DNA of 64,000 nt from Notolepis coatsorum (lineage: Eukaryota; Chordata; Actinopteri; Aulopiformes; Paralepididae): assembly GCA_963971535.1 (NCBI GenBank), contig OZ020591.1, positions 270,501 through 334,500 on the forward strand. The letters run 5' to 3'. The position numbers and the translations under genes are program-made. Within the stretch, counting starts at the first letter, position 1. Every line of letters begins with the position of its first letter. The notes beneath the pieces were generated by a model. The model did no database searches. It had not been told where the DNA came from and saw only the letters and a program-made list of their open reading frames with translations. This document shows, in pieces, positions 1 to 11,573 of the stretch.

Positions 1-540
1 GATACTAGATAATAAAACCACTCTCCAGGGGATACTAGATAATAAAACCACTCTCCAGGCGATACTAGATAATAAAACCACTCTCCAGGGGATACTAGAT
101 AATAAAACCACTCTCCAGGGGATACTAGATAATAAAACCACTCTCCAGGCGATACTAGATAATAAAACCACTCTCCAGGGGATACTAGATAATAAAACCA
201 CTCTCCAGGCGATACTAGATAATAAAACCACTCTCCAGGGGATACTAGATAATAAAACCACTCTCCAGGGGATACTAGATAATAAAACCACTCTCCAGGC
301 GATACTAGATAATAAAACCACTCTCCAGGGGATACTAGATAATAAAACCACTCTCCAGGCGATACTAGATAATAAAACCACTCTCCAGGGGATACTAGAT
401 AATAAAACCACTCTCCAGGGGATACTAGATAATAAAACCACTCTCCAGGCGATACTTGATAATAAAACCACTCTCCAGGGGATACTACATAATAAAACCA
501 CTCTCCAGGGGATACTAGATAATAAAACCACTCTCCTGTT
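1..540. repeat. 30-bp satellite array with 150-bp higher-order period
   Basis: Eighteen consecutive 30-bp units begin gatactagataataaaacc. They are nearly identical apart from the last base, which is G or C, one T variant in unit 16 (gatacttgat) and one C variant in unit 17 (gatactacat). The last base runs g c g g c, g c g g c, g c g g c, g g, so the real period is five units (150 bp). The array starts before the window and ends in the truncated unit at about 536. No spacers and no coding sense are seen. Confidence 0.97.
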
Positions 541-595
541 GTTTTGACTATTTCAGTTCTAGAAGTAGTATTTATATATAAAACTAAAAGTAGAG

Positions 596-692
596 TGGCG
601 GTCAGGTGGCGTAGCGGAGATTGCGTTTGTCACCAACACCGGAGACGCTGGATTCACCTGTTCGAATCCAGCTCACAGCTCCGGCGTTGTCA
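596..692 (+). repeat. tRNA-like head of a SINE (5' fragment)
   Basis: The stretch has an A-box-like gtggcgtagcgg and a B-box-like ctgttcgaatccag about 50 bp apart, the layout of an internal RNA polymerase III promoter. The same head, with a long body, is present at 19702-20184 and 26591-27067. This copy stops after about 95 bp, so only the head survives. It is not a functional tRNA: the arms do not pair as a tRNA would. Confidence 0.7.
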
Positions 693-775
693 AAAGTAGA
701 ATACATTCAAAAGAAAGAAGGGACCGCACACTCCTCAGGACTGGTTTTTGCTTTTTTTATTGCACATATATATAT

Positions 776-1219
776 TAGGCCCGTCCCCGACTAAGGATTT
801 GTATAGTCGACTATGATTGGCCAAAATTTGTCGATAGTCGACTAGCAGTAGATAAATGTCATTCCATTTGGGCTGTGGGGGGTGCTTAATGTCTGAAGGA
901 GTCGACTGAAGGCTTCTTGTCCTCTGCAAAAGCATGCAATTGGTCCACTGATGGATACATCTTGATATTTGTCTAGTCTAGTGTGTTCATTAGATGGGTG
1001 AAATCCTCTTTCAGTGCCTCTGTGCCTGTTTTCGTAGGCAGTTAGCCTCTCCGGTATGCGCGCCATTAGCGTTAGCCACGCTTCTAGGCCTCTTTGCTTT
1101 TGGAAAGAAAATTATATTATTATAATTCATATATATATATATTTTGCATGCAACTGAGAGATTGGCAGTTGACTAGAGCTCCTTTCGATCAATTAGTCGA
1201 CTAGTCGAGGTCAGCCCTA
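776..1219. mobile_element. hAT-type MITE (tagtcgacta family)
   Basis: The left end TAGGCCCGTCCCCGACTA and the right end (reverse complement) TAGGGCTGACCTCGACTAGT form imperfect terminal inverted repeats, followed by subterminal tagtcgact motifs on both sides. The flanks are both tatata runs, so an 8-bp duplication is plausible but not provable. There is no transposase coding. The type is common in fish genomes. Confidence 0.7.
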
Positions 1220-1398
1220 ATATATATATAATTTTTTTCGTTTTTTTTAAGAAACACACCAACATTATGGGATCCTCTACATCATCTCTGTGCATTTAGT
1301 AGAAATCTGGCTGCAAGCTAGCCTAGCTTAGCACAAATGAATGGAAGCGGATATAGACCACTAGCCTAGCTCAAAACTCCAGGAGAGTTTTTGGCCAA

Positions 1399-1545
1399 CA
1401 GCTGGGCCAGCTGGTCCATATCCGTGTGCATCTTCCCACCCCATCAACAGCTGGGCCAGCTGGTCCATATCCGTGTGCATCTCCCCACCCCATCAACAGC
1501 TGGGCCAGCTGGTCCATATCCGTGTGCATCTTCCCACCCCATCAA
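1399..1545. repeat. 49-bp tandem repeat, three copies
   Basis: Three units start at 1399, 1448 and 1497, each beginning cagctgggccagctggtcc. They are nearly identical: unit 2 has ctccccacc where the others have cttcccacc. Confidence 0.95.
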
Positions 1546-1564
1546 CCGGTACGGTCGCCTAGTG

Positions 1565-2123
1565 CAGGGGTTCCCAAACTTTTCAGGCCAGGACCCAGAA
1601 AATAAGGCGTCAGAGAGCCGCGGCCCAATGCACATCGTCAGGCTTTTTTTTTTTTTTTTTTTTTGCCAGGCGACCGATTTTTTAAGCCAAATATCACTTC
1701 AATCTTATTAAGTTAGTTCAAGTTAGTTATTCATTTATATGTGCTATTTATGAGAGGGCTAACTTGTTGCAAAATAATAATATAATATAATATAATAATA
1801 ATAATAATAGCCTCATTAAAATATTATTGTTGCTTCGGTTGTTTTCAGCGTTTTATGTGCATAATCTGTTATTTAGTTTGAAATGTTCGTTGAAATAAGT
1901 AGATTTTTCGTTTTTGTTTATTTATATAGTCACATTTTAGAATACAATATAATAGAATTTTAGAATACAACTAGAAACACTGTCCTGGCCTGCTTCTAAG
2001 TTCAGTGGCCTGAAAAAAAATAATTGGATTTTTTTTATTTTATTTTTTGCAAATCATCTTGCGGCCCTCCCGTGGCTGCTCACGCCCCACCTTTGGGTCG
2101 CGACCTTACTTTAGGAACCACTG
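1565..2123. mobile_element. hAT MITE with perfect 8-bp TSD
   Basis: The element starts CAGGGGTTCCCAAACTTT and ends, read from the other strand, CAGTGGTTCCTAAAGTAAGG. The octamer gcctagtg flanks it on both sides (1557-1564 and 2124-2131). An 8-bp duplication with CAGNG ends is the hAT signature. The interior is AT-rich with no transposase, so it is non-autonomous. Confidence 0.93.
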
Positions 2124-2399
2124 GCCTAGTGAATAAGGATAACTCATTGTCTATGGAGCAGCCCCAGATTTTACATCACTGTTACTTCACCGATTGGAGG
2201 TTCTCTCTCTGATTCCTAGCTTTAGGAGAGAGTGGTGCGTGTTCACAAATACTGACTCAACTGTCCTGGGGCACGGGAAGAACATGTGAATTCTTAAAAT
2301 GTGTGGCATTCCCCTTTATTGTAATGCTCGGCTGCTGGTACATCTAGTAATCTTTGATGAAACCCTACCCCCCACCCCCCACCACACACAAAGCTGTAA

Positions 2400-2522
<123 letters not shown>

Positions 2523-2593
2523 TAAGTCTCTCTCGCACACACACACACACACGCACGCACGCACACACACACTCGCTCACTCATGCATTAACA

Positions 2594-2650
2594 CAGGGGT
2601 TCCCAAAGTCGGGGTTGCGACCCCCAGGAGGGTCGCGAGCCGCCGGGTGG
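2594..2650. mobile_element. hAT end fragment next to a long G run
   Basis: CAGGGGTTCCCAAAGTCGGG at 2594 resembles the left end of the element at 1565. It runs into an uninterrupted G tract at about 2647-2673. The matching right end is not evident. Confidence 0.5.
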
Positions 2651-3059
2651 GGGGGGGGGGGGGGGGGGGGGGGCCCGGTGATTAAAAAAAAATTCATATA
2701 TATATATTTTTTTTATGGAGTCAGGCTACTGAATTTAGAAGTAGGCCAGGCCAGTGTTTCTAGTTGGAGCAGCGCAATAGTTAGATAACCTAGGTGGGGA
2801 CCAACCAGGAGATCACTGCAACTCACACAAGTTGGAGAACTATCTCTCTCTCTTGCTCTCACACACACACAAAGGGAGCCGCATGTGATTGGCGGAGGCG
2901 GGACCCTTACAAAAAACGGTTGTTGCTAATCATTGACACATGCTAGCCTGTAATAATCCCCCCCAGAAAAATCTACTTTGCATTTGATATATTGCAAATA
3001 TATGCCATCACATACACTGGCATTTAAAGGGTTAGAATTATAAAATTAATATGTGGTGT

Positions 3060-3300
3060 TATGATCAGGACTGAAGTTGAATAAAAGTCTGTTTGTGGAG
3101 TGAAGTTGTGGAATAATTTACCTGAATACACCAAACTGAGTAAACATATGGCACAATTTAAAAAGCAGCTTTAAAAATACACATTAGAGAAATCCAGAAA
3201 TGAGTAATGCGGATAAACAAAGTTATGGTATATTGTGTTATGTAGTGTTGTATTGTATTTACTGCTGTCAAGCGAATAAAGTTTTTTCTTTTTGTATTAT
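3060..3300 (+). mobile_element. LINE 3' end fragment
   Basis: Read on the plus strand with several breaks, the stretch gives residues like VKLWNNLPEYTK and AQFKKQLKNT. This is the usual last part of a fish LINE ORF2 and resembles the end of the LINE at 24401-25919. An AATAAAG signal near 3278 and a low-complexity tail follow. It is too degenerate to be coding. Confidence 0.45.
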
Positions 3301-3372
3301 AAGTAAAAGTATATTCTATAATGTATTATACTAAATTATGTTATATCTAGTAAGATTTATGGAAGAACAAAA

Positions 3373-3731
3373 TAGGGATGCTCGATATTGGCTTTTTTAC
3401 CGATACCGATATACCGATATTGTCCAACTCTTAATTTCCGATACCGATATCAACCAATATCAACCGATACCGATATATATGCAGGGTTTTCCCCCCCAAA
3501 AAACGGAATCATTTCAGGTAATTAACATTACATATCTCTTGTTGTGTAATTAACACAACATTATGCATACTTTGACAATAAATAAAATTATTATTTGTTC
3601 TTACTTGCTTGCCTGGGTAAATAAAGGTTAAATAAATGTAAAAAATTAATAAAAAAATTTAAAACCGATACCGATATTTTCCGATATCAAATTTGTATGC
3701 CAATATCGGCAGATAATATCGGACATCCCTA
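3373..3731. mobile_element. hAT MITE (TAGGGATGCTCGATATTGG)
   Basis: The ends are TAGGGATGCTCGATATTGG on the left and TAGGGATGTCCGATATTATC on the right (reverse complement), with gataccgatat clusters inside each end. The flanks gaacaaaa and gaacaaat match 7 of 8, as expected for an aged 8-bp duplication. The interior holds a retroelement-like tail (aaataaaggttaaataaatg) that a second copy at 37484 also holds. Confidence 0.85.
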
Positions 3732-4027
3732 GAACAAATGTAAATGTAAGGGGGTAGGGATCAATAAGCTTAGCTTCCCTCTACTCCTTTTTTGAACAGG
3801 TCAACTAACTAAATACATTGCTCTTGACTTTTTGTTTATAATTTCTTTTTTTTATTATTATGATTGTTCTGTTTGATGGAGCTAGATACTGTGATTTGTT
3901 TGGTGGAATATGGAGAATACATGTTCAAAAATAAACTTTTTCATTTATTCATTAGTTTTTGAACGATTAGCAGCGGAGCAAAAAAAGCACTGCTGAGGTT
4001 GTAATCTTCACTTGCACACTGTGCGAG

Positions 4028-4446
4028 TACCGTAATTCCTCTAATAGTAACCGGGTCTCAAATACAAGCCGGGTCTCTATTAATGGCCGGGTGCGCTCTT
4101 GAGCTAAGCAATTATAAGCCGGCCTCCTAATACAAGCCGGGTTACTAATATACTGAGCTGCATACTGAGCGAGTTACTTGATTTCACTTTGAAAACGTTG
4201 AAATGACCAGTGACCACCTGTAATTGCACTGTTTACTATTTCATACAGTACTTGGTTTCAATAAATGAACCCAGTACATTTTACTGGGTTCAAACTGACA
4301 CAAAATGTTGATTTATTCATTATGATCCGTTTGAAAATTTGAAATATAGGCCTCCCTCTTATACAGGCCTCCTCCTAATACAAGCCTGGTACCCGCTACA
4401 GTTGAAACAAATACAAGCCGGGGTTACTATTAGAGGAATTACGGTA
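4028..4446. mobile_element. MITE with 25-bp TIRs and TA duplication
   Basis: TACCGTAATTCCTCTAATAG at the left is repeated in inverse at the right end for about 25 bp without mismatch. The terminal TA can be read as a 2-bp target duplication, which fits Tc1/mariner-like or ISL2EU-like families. Motifs of the type acaagccgggt recur inside. There is no coding capacity. Confidence 0.8.
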
Positions 4447-4599
4447 AATACATTTTGTGTATTGTTACACTTTACAAAGCTAGATGCAGACAACGCTCGC
4501 TGCAATATTATTATTAATAATAATATATATATATATATATATATTTTTTACAACTGAGGTACTGTAGGTAGATAACATTTTTAGAGACTAAAGTACTGA

Positions 4600-4681
4600 A
4601 AAAAGGTACCGTTGGGTACCGGTATCGATTCACAGCTACCGGTACCGGTATCGGTTCAAATGTGAATGGTACCCAACCCTA
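4600..4681. mobile_element. hAT-like end fragment (ggtaccggtatcg motifs)
   Basis: Alternating ggtaccggtatcg motifs and a terminal ggtacccaaccct resemble the subterminal part of a hAT MITE. No clear target duplication was found. Confidence 0.4.
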
Positions 4682-4689
4682 GATGGCGA

Positions 4690-5213
4690 CATCATTGTGT
4701 GTAGTGTCTGATTAAAGCCTTGGGTCTCATTCATGGCTCAGTCTACTACATTCAGCACTACCGTGTTGGACAGCGCTGTCCAGCGTGACACACACACAAA
4801 CTAATCTTTTTAGATTACCCCCTCCCAGAAAATGTTTCCAATTTGCCTGGGTCCAAGTTAAATGGGCTTGCCTAGTGTTTGATATTTTGTGAATGAAAAC
4901 CATATAGCCTAATTATGTTTTTTAGGCTGACTATGTTTCTGTCAAAGGAAACTCATATTTTTACAACATGTGGAGAGGTGTTGATTTGTCAGTCAAGTCA
5001 AGTTAATACAATAGTATTCAGTTGTAGCAAAAACGGCGTTAAATACATTTTGTATAGTTTTCCTAATTTTTTTTTATTCCAGTGTATAGTGGACCCGGAC
5101 TCATCAATTATGTCATAGACGGATCAAAGTACAAATAGATTAAATGAGCTTGGCTAAAAGGAGTGCTCTTGTCATGGCCGCTGGGAGAACACTGAGGGAG
5201 AGAAGGGGACAAT
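4690..5213. other. Interval without recognised feature
   Basis: I see no coding, RNA gene or element boundary here. The sequence is AT-rich with scattered stops in all frames. Confidence 0.5.
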
Positions 5214-5291
5214 GGGCCTCATTCACCAATACTTTCTTAACTCTCTTTTATTTTTCTTATTTTTTCTTAACTTTCTTAACTTAACTGTTAA

Positions 5292-6197
5292 CTCATTCAG
5301 CGCCAGCGTGTATCCCCATCCCTGTGGTCAATGGGCCAAGCTTTAAAAGATAGGCATTTTCACAATGCGTTACGATGTTTGCAGAGCTATATCTATATTC
5401 TATATTATAGCTATGGAGACAATACTATGGCTCATTTGACAGTCACTATCTCTCGTCCAACATGTAAAAAAGAGTAAATTTTTTCATCTATACGTTTGTG
5501 TGTGGTGAATATTGTATAGTTTCAGAGTGATCTGGGCTAATTCCTGGAAGCTGAGTTATGGAGCGCTATGTGCATTTTGCCAAAGCCGTTCGCGTTGCTC
5601 GCCTGGACACGATACTATTTCCAAATCATAGGTATAGAATAGGTATTATGTTTCATCATGAAGGCATCAAAGGGGGGGGGGGGGTCGTTTTGTGATGCTC
5701 TGATCATCAGCAACGGCATACGTTTTGGAGTACGTAACATATGATCGTTGCGATCGATGTGAAATCATTGTAGGATCAAAGTAGGATTGATGTCATATAG
5801 TCCTTACCTTTGCTAGGAGGTATTGCAAAAAGAATATTCCAATTGTCTGATCACAATTTCCAGTATTGATCAGGTCCCTGACATGACATGGGACAAACTA
5901 TGCATGAAGTGTGGGTATCATTTCTCCGCTCGGACCATATAAAATGTAACACACCGTGTGAAATAAGGTTTCAAAGGCTAGGCGATACTGCCACCTATAA
6001 GAATTCGGCCGGCATTGCAATCTCGGGGTCTCAAAATGAGTCCCAATGATACACAGAGGCCCGTGAGACTGTATAGAATAAAAAAAATCGAATAAAAGAA
6101 AAAACAATAAACTATCGAACACCCAACTTTTCTCTGGTTTTGGCGCTCAACGCATGGTGAGATAACCCGACTTTTTGCGTGATTGGCGCTGATTGAG
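5292..6197. mobile_element. TTAA-flanked non-autonomous element (A)
   Basis: TTAA stands on both sides (5288-5291, 6198-6201). The ends CTCATTCAGCGCCAGCGTG and CTCAATCAGCGCCAATCACG are inverted. The interior has the family hallmarks: a run of G followed by tcgttttgtgatg near 5680, and a tatagctatggagacaatac block. TTAA targets are used by piggyBac and Kolobok; I cannot decide between them without a transposase. Confidence 0.8.
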
Positions 6198-6668
6198 TTA
6201 AGAGAAAAATAAGAAAAGCCATCGCCGCATTCATCAACCCGTTCTTTATGTCCAAATCTGTTCTTACCCAGGTGTGTTGAATGATGAATCCCACTCATTC
6301 TTAAACTGAAATGTGCGTTCTCGATCAATACATATGCATACAGGCATGCCCCGCCAGCTCCTTATAAGGCGGATGAGGCGTGTGCAAAGCGGCGAGGGCG
6401 GTGTGCAAAACAAGAGGTTCGGCATTGCATCTGCACTATGCTGATCCATTCAACAGGAAGCGATTTGCGACTGATCTCAAAATGAGATTAGATAAAAAAT
6501 GTATTGTTATTATACAGCACAAGTACAATACACCATCCAACCAGAGTGGATAAATAAATGCTCCATAAATAGATAAATAAAAAAAAAAGGCTTAATGAGG
6601 CAGCCTCAGCGCACAAACACACACACACGTACTGTACGTGCAAAATTAATCGTTCCAGCAAAGTAGGC

Positions 6669-6675
6669 TTTGTCA

Positions 6676-6718
<43 letters not shown>

Positions 6719-7089
6719 TAGATACTTTATTAATCCCCTTGGGGAAATTCAGGGTATCTCGCAGCTCACACAGTATACAGACATTGACCGTTCTCATTCA
6801 GTTATTACACGTTATGTCTGCATCATGAATTAAAAATAAGCACATGATAAAATTCAATTAAATCATATCCATCAATATTAATAGGAGCGTGATTAGATAA
6901 AAGCAGGTGTATAAAACAGTGTATAAAAACAGGTGTAAAAACAGGTGTAAAAACAGGTGTGTGGGTCAGAGGTCAGGTCCCCCGCACTATATTACGCTGT
7001 TGTACAGTCTGATGGCTGTGGGGACAAAGGACCTCCTGTGCCGCTCAGTCCGTGAGTGCAGGGAGATGAGCCGTCCGCTGCGACTCTGA
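6669..7089 (-). mobile_element. LINE 3' end with (GATA)n tail
   Basis: On the minus strand, 7089 to about 6990 encodes SGRLISLHSRTERHRRSF followed by VPTAIRLYN and then a stop, the standard C-terminus of fish L2/Rex-type ORF2. An A/T-rich 3' UTR follows, then tccccaaggggattaataaa and a pure (ATCT)n tail (plus strand gata repeats, 6680-6718). Comparison with the partial X copy at 23215-23560 shows the empty site: there tcaata joins directly to ctgaacgac. Confidence 0.8.
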
Positions 7090-7822
7090 ACGACTGCGCT
7101 TGTCAAGAGCCAATCGAGCAGTAGGTTGGGAAATACCTGACCTGTCACCTACAGTATCTCTCTCTGTAAGGTCCCTGTGGCTAAAACCCAGAGTGCGCTC
7201 AGAACTTGTAGGTGTGGAGGCACAGGATTTGACCGGCATGTGTTGTGTCTGAGTTGAGGCTCCAGAGTATTGCATACATCTAAAAGGACCGCTCTTGGCA
7301 ATCTGAAACGGCTAAGCAGCCACTCATCTGGCTCTGCAAATAGATCTAGACAATCTCTAAATAATGCGTTCTATACGGCCTGGGCGGCCAGAGTATCCAA
7401 CTGTTCTAACAGCAATATATAATCCATTTCAGAATCAGAACGCATGCAATAAGGTCAGGGTTTCTAAAATCATATTTGGGGGCAATTGACTGGCTTTATT
7501 TTCCTTTTCTCATCTGAGTAAGAGTTTCTTATCTGGGTAAGAGTTTCTTATCTGGGTAAGAGTTTCTTATCTGGGTAAGAGTTTCTTATCTGGGTAAGCG
7601 TGCTCTCGACCACTCTTAAAATGTGGTCATGCCTGAGAGAAAAGCAAAAATAAGAAAACTTTGCTGAATCCCAGGTAAGAACAAAATAAGAAAAAATGCT
7701 AGTTAAGAACAAAATAAGAGGACATATGTTCTTATATCGCTTCGTGAATGAGGCCCAATGAGCTTAAGTGTAGAGAGGGGTGGGGGCCGTAGCCCCTCAT
7801 CTCTCACGTAGGTGTGAGTTCA

Positions 7823-8993
7823 CTCATTGAGCGCCACCCTCTTTCCCCATCTTTTTTTTTTACCATTTTCATGATATTTCACGATCTTTGCGGAGCTATT
7901 GTATATTCTATATTATAGCTATGGAGACAATAGTATGGCTCATTTGACAGACACTATTTGTAGTCCAACATGTAAAAAAGAGTTTAGTTCGTACCTTCGT
8001 TCGTTCACAATTCCAAGCTAAACATTGCCTTGTTTCAAAATAATCCAGGCTGGTTTTCTAGATTGTGAGATAAAGTGTGTTTTGTGCAGCGTATGAAACC
8101 TATATTATTGCCAGGTCAAAGGTAAACGCATGACCTTGTTTCTTCACAAGGGGGGGAGGGTCGTTTATCCGACGCTGTGATCATATAAACGCATGTTTTA
8201 TGATGGAGTTTCGGTAAAGTACACGTAAAATAGACGTTACCTTTGGTTTGGAGGTACTCCATTTCTCACGTCGAGTCCAAAAGTGTCTTGAATCAGAACA
8301 GGATCAATACATATAACGTTAGGTAGCCCTCATCAGTCTTCTTCATCTGCTCGGGCCAGACTATAGACGGAGCCGAGTCTGGTGGAAACGCACCTTATCA
8401 TCCATAATCATCATCCATATAATCCGTTTTGTCTTCTTCTTCATAATATCCAATAGTGCGCTCACCATTGCATTGCAGCCAGGTTACTATTGTGTGCTCG
8501 GACCAGACTATACCACGGAGCCGAATAGGTTTCCTCATCGGTCGGTTTGATTATAGTGGTTTTACGTTTTACCAGTAGTGCTTAGTCCAATAGAGTCTGG
8601 TGGAAATGCATTTTATCGTCCATAATCATCATCCATATAATCCATTTAGTCTTTTTCATAATATCCAATTGTTCGCTCTAGGCGATCGCGATTGTCGAAC
8701 GTGTCCTGCTCACTGCTGCTCACAACGAGTACCCAGTTGTTTAGGGGCTGTGGGGGCTGGCACTAACACACTAATAGCTGGCCCATGGATGTTCATAAGG
8801 TAGGCGATACTGCCACCTGGCGAGATTCGATCATCATTGCAACGTAGGCAGATGTGCCAGGGAGCTCCGGCTGAGTGTCTAGAACGGGGATCAAAGGAAA
8901 AATATCAAATGATCCAAAAACGAGTATACTCGTTATTGGCGCTCAAGCATTGGCGGCGAAACACGAGTATACTCGTTATTGGCGCCCAATGAG
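7823..8993. mobile_element. TTAA-flanked element (B)
   Basis: The ends CTCATTGAGCGCCACCCTC and CTCATTGGGCGCCAATAACG are inverted, with ttca (a decayed TTAA) at 7819-7822 and TTAA at 8994-8997. The family core gggggggagggtcgttta lies near 8150. Two perfect 14-bp palindromes, acgagtatactcgt, sit in the right subterminal region at 8920-8933 and 8963-8976. Confidence 0.78.
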
Positions 8994-9059
8994 TTAAGCT
9001 GTTGTTAGTGGGAAACCAAAAGGGATTCCTCAACACCGGGTAGTAACGTTATATCACCC

Positions 9060-9140
9060 ATCTTCAATCCCCAGCCTTAAGTAGAACCCTACACTGAATC
9101 CCCAGCCTTAAGCAGAACCCTACACTGAATCCCAGCCTTC
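9060..9140. repeat. Short ~30-bp tandem repeat (ccttaagcagaaccctacac)
   Basis: Two and a half units containing ttaagcagaaccctacact lie in tandem. The same units recur at 12358-12427 and 13383-13406, where they flank element D and show its insertion at TTAA. Confidence 0.8.
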
Positions 9141-9634
9141 CCTTGGGGGTCGGACCTGCTGTTTGCTACCGCATGCGGTAGAACAAATTGCCGAGAGCAT
9201 TCCTCAGAAATGCCCAAAGTGTTGCGCATTTCAGAAATGGTCAAAACAGAGAAATGGCATTTTTGAGTGCTTTGAACTGTTGTATATATATAAGCTAGGC
9301 TAATAATATTAACTGGACTTTGTCAGTCAGTCAGCCAGATAGCTTTCTACAGAACGAGTCAATGAATGAATCACGCTAGAAAATAAATAACGCCTACATG
9401 CTGGCTGGCTGTGTGTGCGTCTGTGCATTCAGTATAAAGCTATCAGGCTTTGTTATTAGCCTAGCTAACCGGCACTATCGCTTTCATTCATTGTGCTAAG
9501 CTAGGCTAACGTGATAATGCACAAGACATCACATGCATCACAGCTACTCTTACTAGTTACTATATATCTTTATTACATGGCGTTTTAACATTCGCCGAAA
9601 TGCTTGATTGTGATTGGTCAATAGCGCTCGTCAA

Positions 9635-9662
9635 AGGTCCGTTATTACTCGATAACGGACCT
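9635..9662. repeat. Short perfect hairpin
   Basis: aggtccgttat and ataacggacct are 11-bp inverted arms around a 6-base loop. This may be part of a MITE end; no element boundaries were found. Confidence 0.7.
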
Positions 9663-9916
9663 CTGCCGAGCAATAATGGCCGCTGTGCGCAGCTGGACCA
9701 ATCAAGCCCACTGACACACAGATCGCAGTCATGAAAGCTGCTCAGCATATGCACAGCTGCACTCAGTCATCAGTGCAATCAGACCACAGACCTGCCGGCT
9801 GCCGGAACAGAACTGCATCTGCATTTGATCTCGTCTTGTCGATGGTGTAAAATGAATTAGGTATATTGTTAGTAAGTTAGCGATGTAATAAGCGGGATAA
9901 TGTATAGCCTATACTC

Positions 9917-10023
9917 GGTCATTGTCGCAAAATAATTGACCTTCACTACGTTTAAAGAACACCTCGGCGAGGCGCCTCGGTATTCTAAACTCCGTGTTGG
10001 TAAATTATTTTGCGACAATGACC
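9917..10023. repeat. Inverted repeat, 21-bp perfect arms
   Basis: ggtcattgtcgcaaaataat (9917 onward) is repeated inversely at 10003-10023. The 65-bp centre contains a second small palindrome, ctcggcgaggcgcctcgg. It looks like a very small foldback element or a pair of element ends. Confidence 0.85.
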
Positions 10024-10039
10024 TCGTATATGTATCTCA

Positions 10040-10890
10040 GATATGTATCCCTTACATATCTGTACATATCCCTTACCTACTCTCACTACTTAGTTACTAT
10101 ATCTATGTATTTGCATGTCCCTTGCCTACTCTTGCTAGTAGTTACTGTATCTATATGATATGGATGTGGTGACTGCTGGTGGGAGTGGGTGGGGATATGT
10201 ACAGATATAGATATCTGTACATATCCCTTACCTACTCTTACTAGTTACTATATCTATATCTGTACATATCCCTTACCTAGGCTACTCTTAGTAGTTATTA
10301 TATATTATCTGTACATATCCCTTACCTACTCTTACTAGTTACTATATCTATATCTGTACATATCCCTTACCTACTCTTACTAGTTACTATATCAATGTCT
10401 GTGCATATCCCTTGCCTGCTCTAGCTGGTAGTTGCTATATCTATATGATATGGATGTGGTGACTACTGGTGGGAGTGGGTGGGGGATATGTACAGATATC
10501 TATATCTGTTCATATCCCTTACCTACTCTTACTAGTTACTATATCTATATCTGTACATATCCCTTACCTAGGCTACTCTTAGTAGTTATTATATATTATC
10601 TGTACATATCCCTTACCTACTCTTACTAGTTACTATATCTATATCTGTACATATCCCTTACCTACTCTTACTAGTTACTATATCAATGTCTGTGCATATC
10701 CCTTGCCTGCTCTAGCTGGTAGTTGCTATATCTATATGATATGGATGTGGTGACTACTGGTGGGAGTGGGTGGGGGATATGTACAGATATCTATATCTGT
10801 TCATATCCCTTACCTACTCTTACTAGTTACTATATATATATATCTGTACATATCCCTTACCTACTCTTACTAGTTACTAGTTACTATATA
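10040..10890. repeat. Tandem array with 290-bp higher-order repeat
   Basis: The basic motif catatcccttacctactctt recurs about every 45-60 bp. A larger block that begins gatatggatgtggtgact recurs at 10157, 10447 and 10738, a period of 290-291 bp. Frames that stay open through it encode only repeat-derived residues. Confidence 0.93.
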
Positions 10891-11009
10891 TGTAACAGAT
10901 GGTATCGTGAAGCGCAGTCATGAAGGGCTGGGGTGAGTAGCGGTGCTCTATGGGTTAAACTCACTCTCATCCTCAAAAGACACATAGACACGTTACAAAG
11001 CAGTGAGTT

Positions 11010-11082
11010 CACTTCTTGGTATAGTGGTCTGTGCTGTTGCTCGTGGCGTGGGAGACCCGTGTTCGAAACTCCCTCGGGGCAT
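11010..11082 (+). repeat. tRNA-Asp/Glu-like SINE head or tRNA pseudogene
   Basis: ttggtatagtggt matches a polymerase III A box and the start of tRNA-Asp/Glu, and gtgttcgaaactccc matches a B box 35 bp on. The sequence ggcgtgggagacc between them also resembles tRNA-Asp. Arms and anticodon are not intact, so it is a tRNA-derived repeat, not a gene. Confidence 0.55.
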
Positions 11083-11099
11083 CGAAGTAAGACACTAGA

Positions 11100-11300
11100 A
11101 CTCTATCTATTCATATCATTACTATAGTAAGAGACACTAGGCCTCTATCTTTTCATATCATTACTATAGTAAGAGACACTAGGCCTCCATCTTTTCATAT
11201 CATTACTATAGTAAGACACTAGGCCTCTACATTTTCTCATCATTACTATAGTAATACATAGGGCATCTATATTTTCATATCATTACTATAGTAAGACACA
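11100..11300. repeat. ~45-bp tandem repeat, about five units
   Basis: Units of the type tcatatcattactatagtaag followed by acactaggcctct recur five times with small indels. Confidence 0.9.
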
Positions 11301-11533
11301 ATACATTTAATGTATTACCTTTTTTCAACTGCAAAGTAAAACTTTGTCAACATGTTTTATCTAATAAAATAAGAGTTCAGTCTGTTCATCTCACTTCAAT
11401 AATTTGTATTGCAGAACATGGTATTTTCTCAAGCAGACAGATGTAAACACTGTAATCTGTGTTGCATGTACCTGACAAACTGAACTGTTTGTATTAGTCA
11501 TATAATAAAATAAATTCCAACTTAACTGAATGC

Positions 11534-11537
<4 letters not shown>

Positions 11538-11572
<35 letters not shown>
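11538..11572. repeat. (GT)n microsatellite
   Basis: About seventeen GT dinucleotides stand in a row. Confidence 0.95.

Positions 11573-11573
<1 letters not shown>

Larger units (their letters stand above)
5214..7756. mobile_element. Harbinger-like element X, copy 1 (composite)
   Basis: The ends GGGCCTCATTCACCAATAC (left) and GGGCCTCATTCACGAAGCG (right, reverse complement) are inverted repeats, flanked on both sides by the triplet aat (5211-5213, 7757-7759). A 3-bp duplication with GGGC ends fits PIF/Harbinger, though no transposase is present to prove it. The subterminal regions carry many ttcttatctgggtaagag repeats near 7500-7600. It contains a TTAA-flanked element (5292-6197) and a LINE 3' end (6669-7089). 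Confidence 0.7.

Noticed and set aside
1-540. CRISPR-like array
   Set aside because: The units are contiguous and contain no unique spacers; the sequence is a vertebrate satellite.
596-692. Functional tRNA gene
   Set aside because: A and B boxes are present but acceptor, D and anticodon stems do not pair; longer copies show it is a SINE head.
2647-2673. G run as a telomere-like or quadruplex regulatory site
   Set aside because: A single mononucleotide run next to a MITE end; its length is prone to assembly error and nothing links it to a gene.
11010-11082. Functional tRNA-Asp gene
   Set aside because: Similarity is confined to the promoter boxes and one arm; stems are broken.
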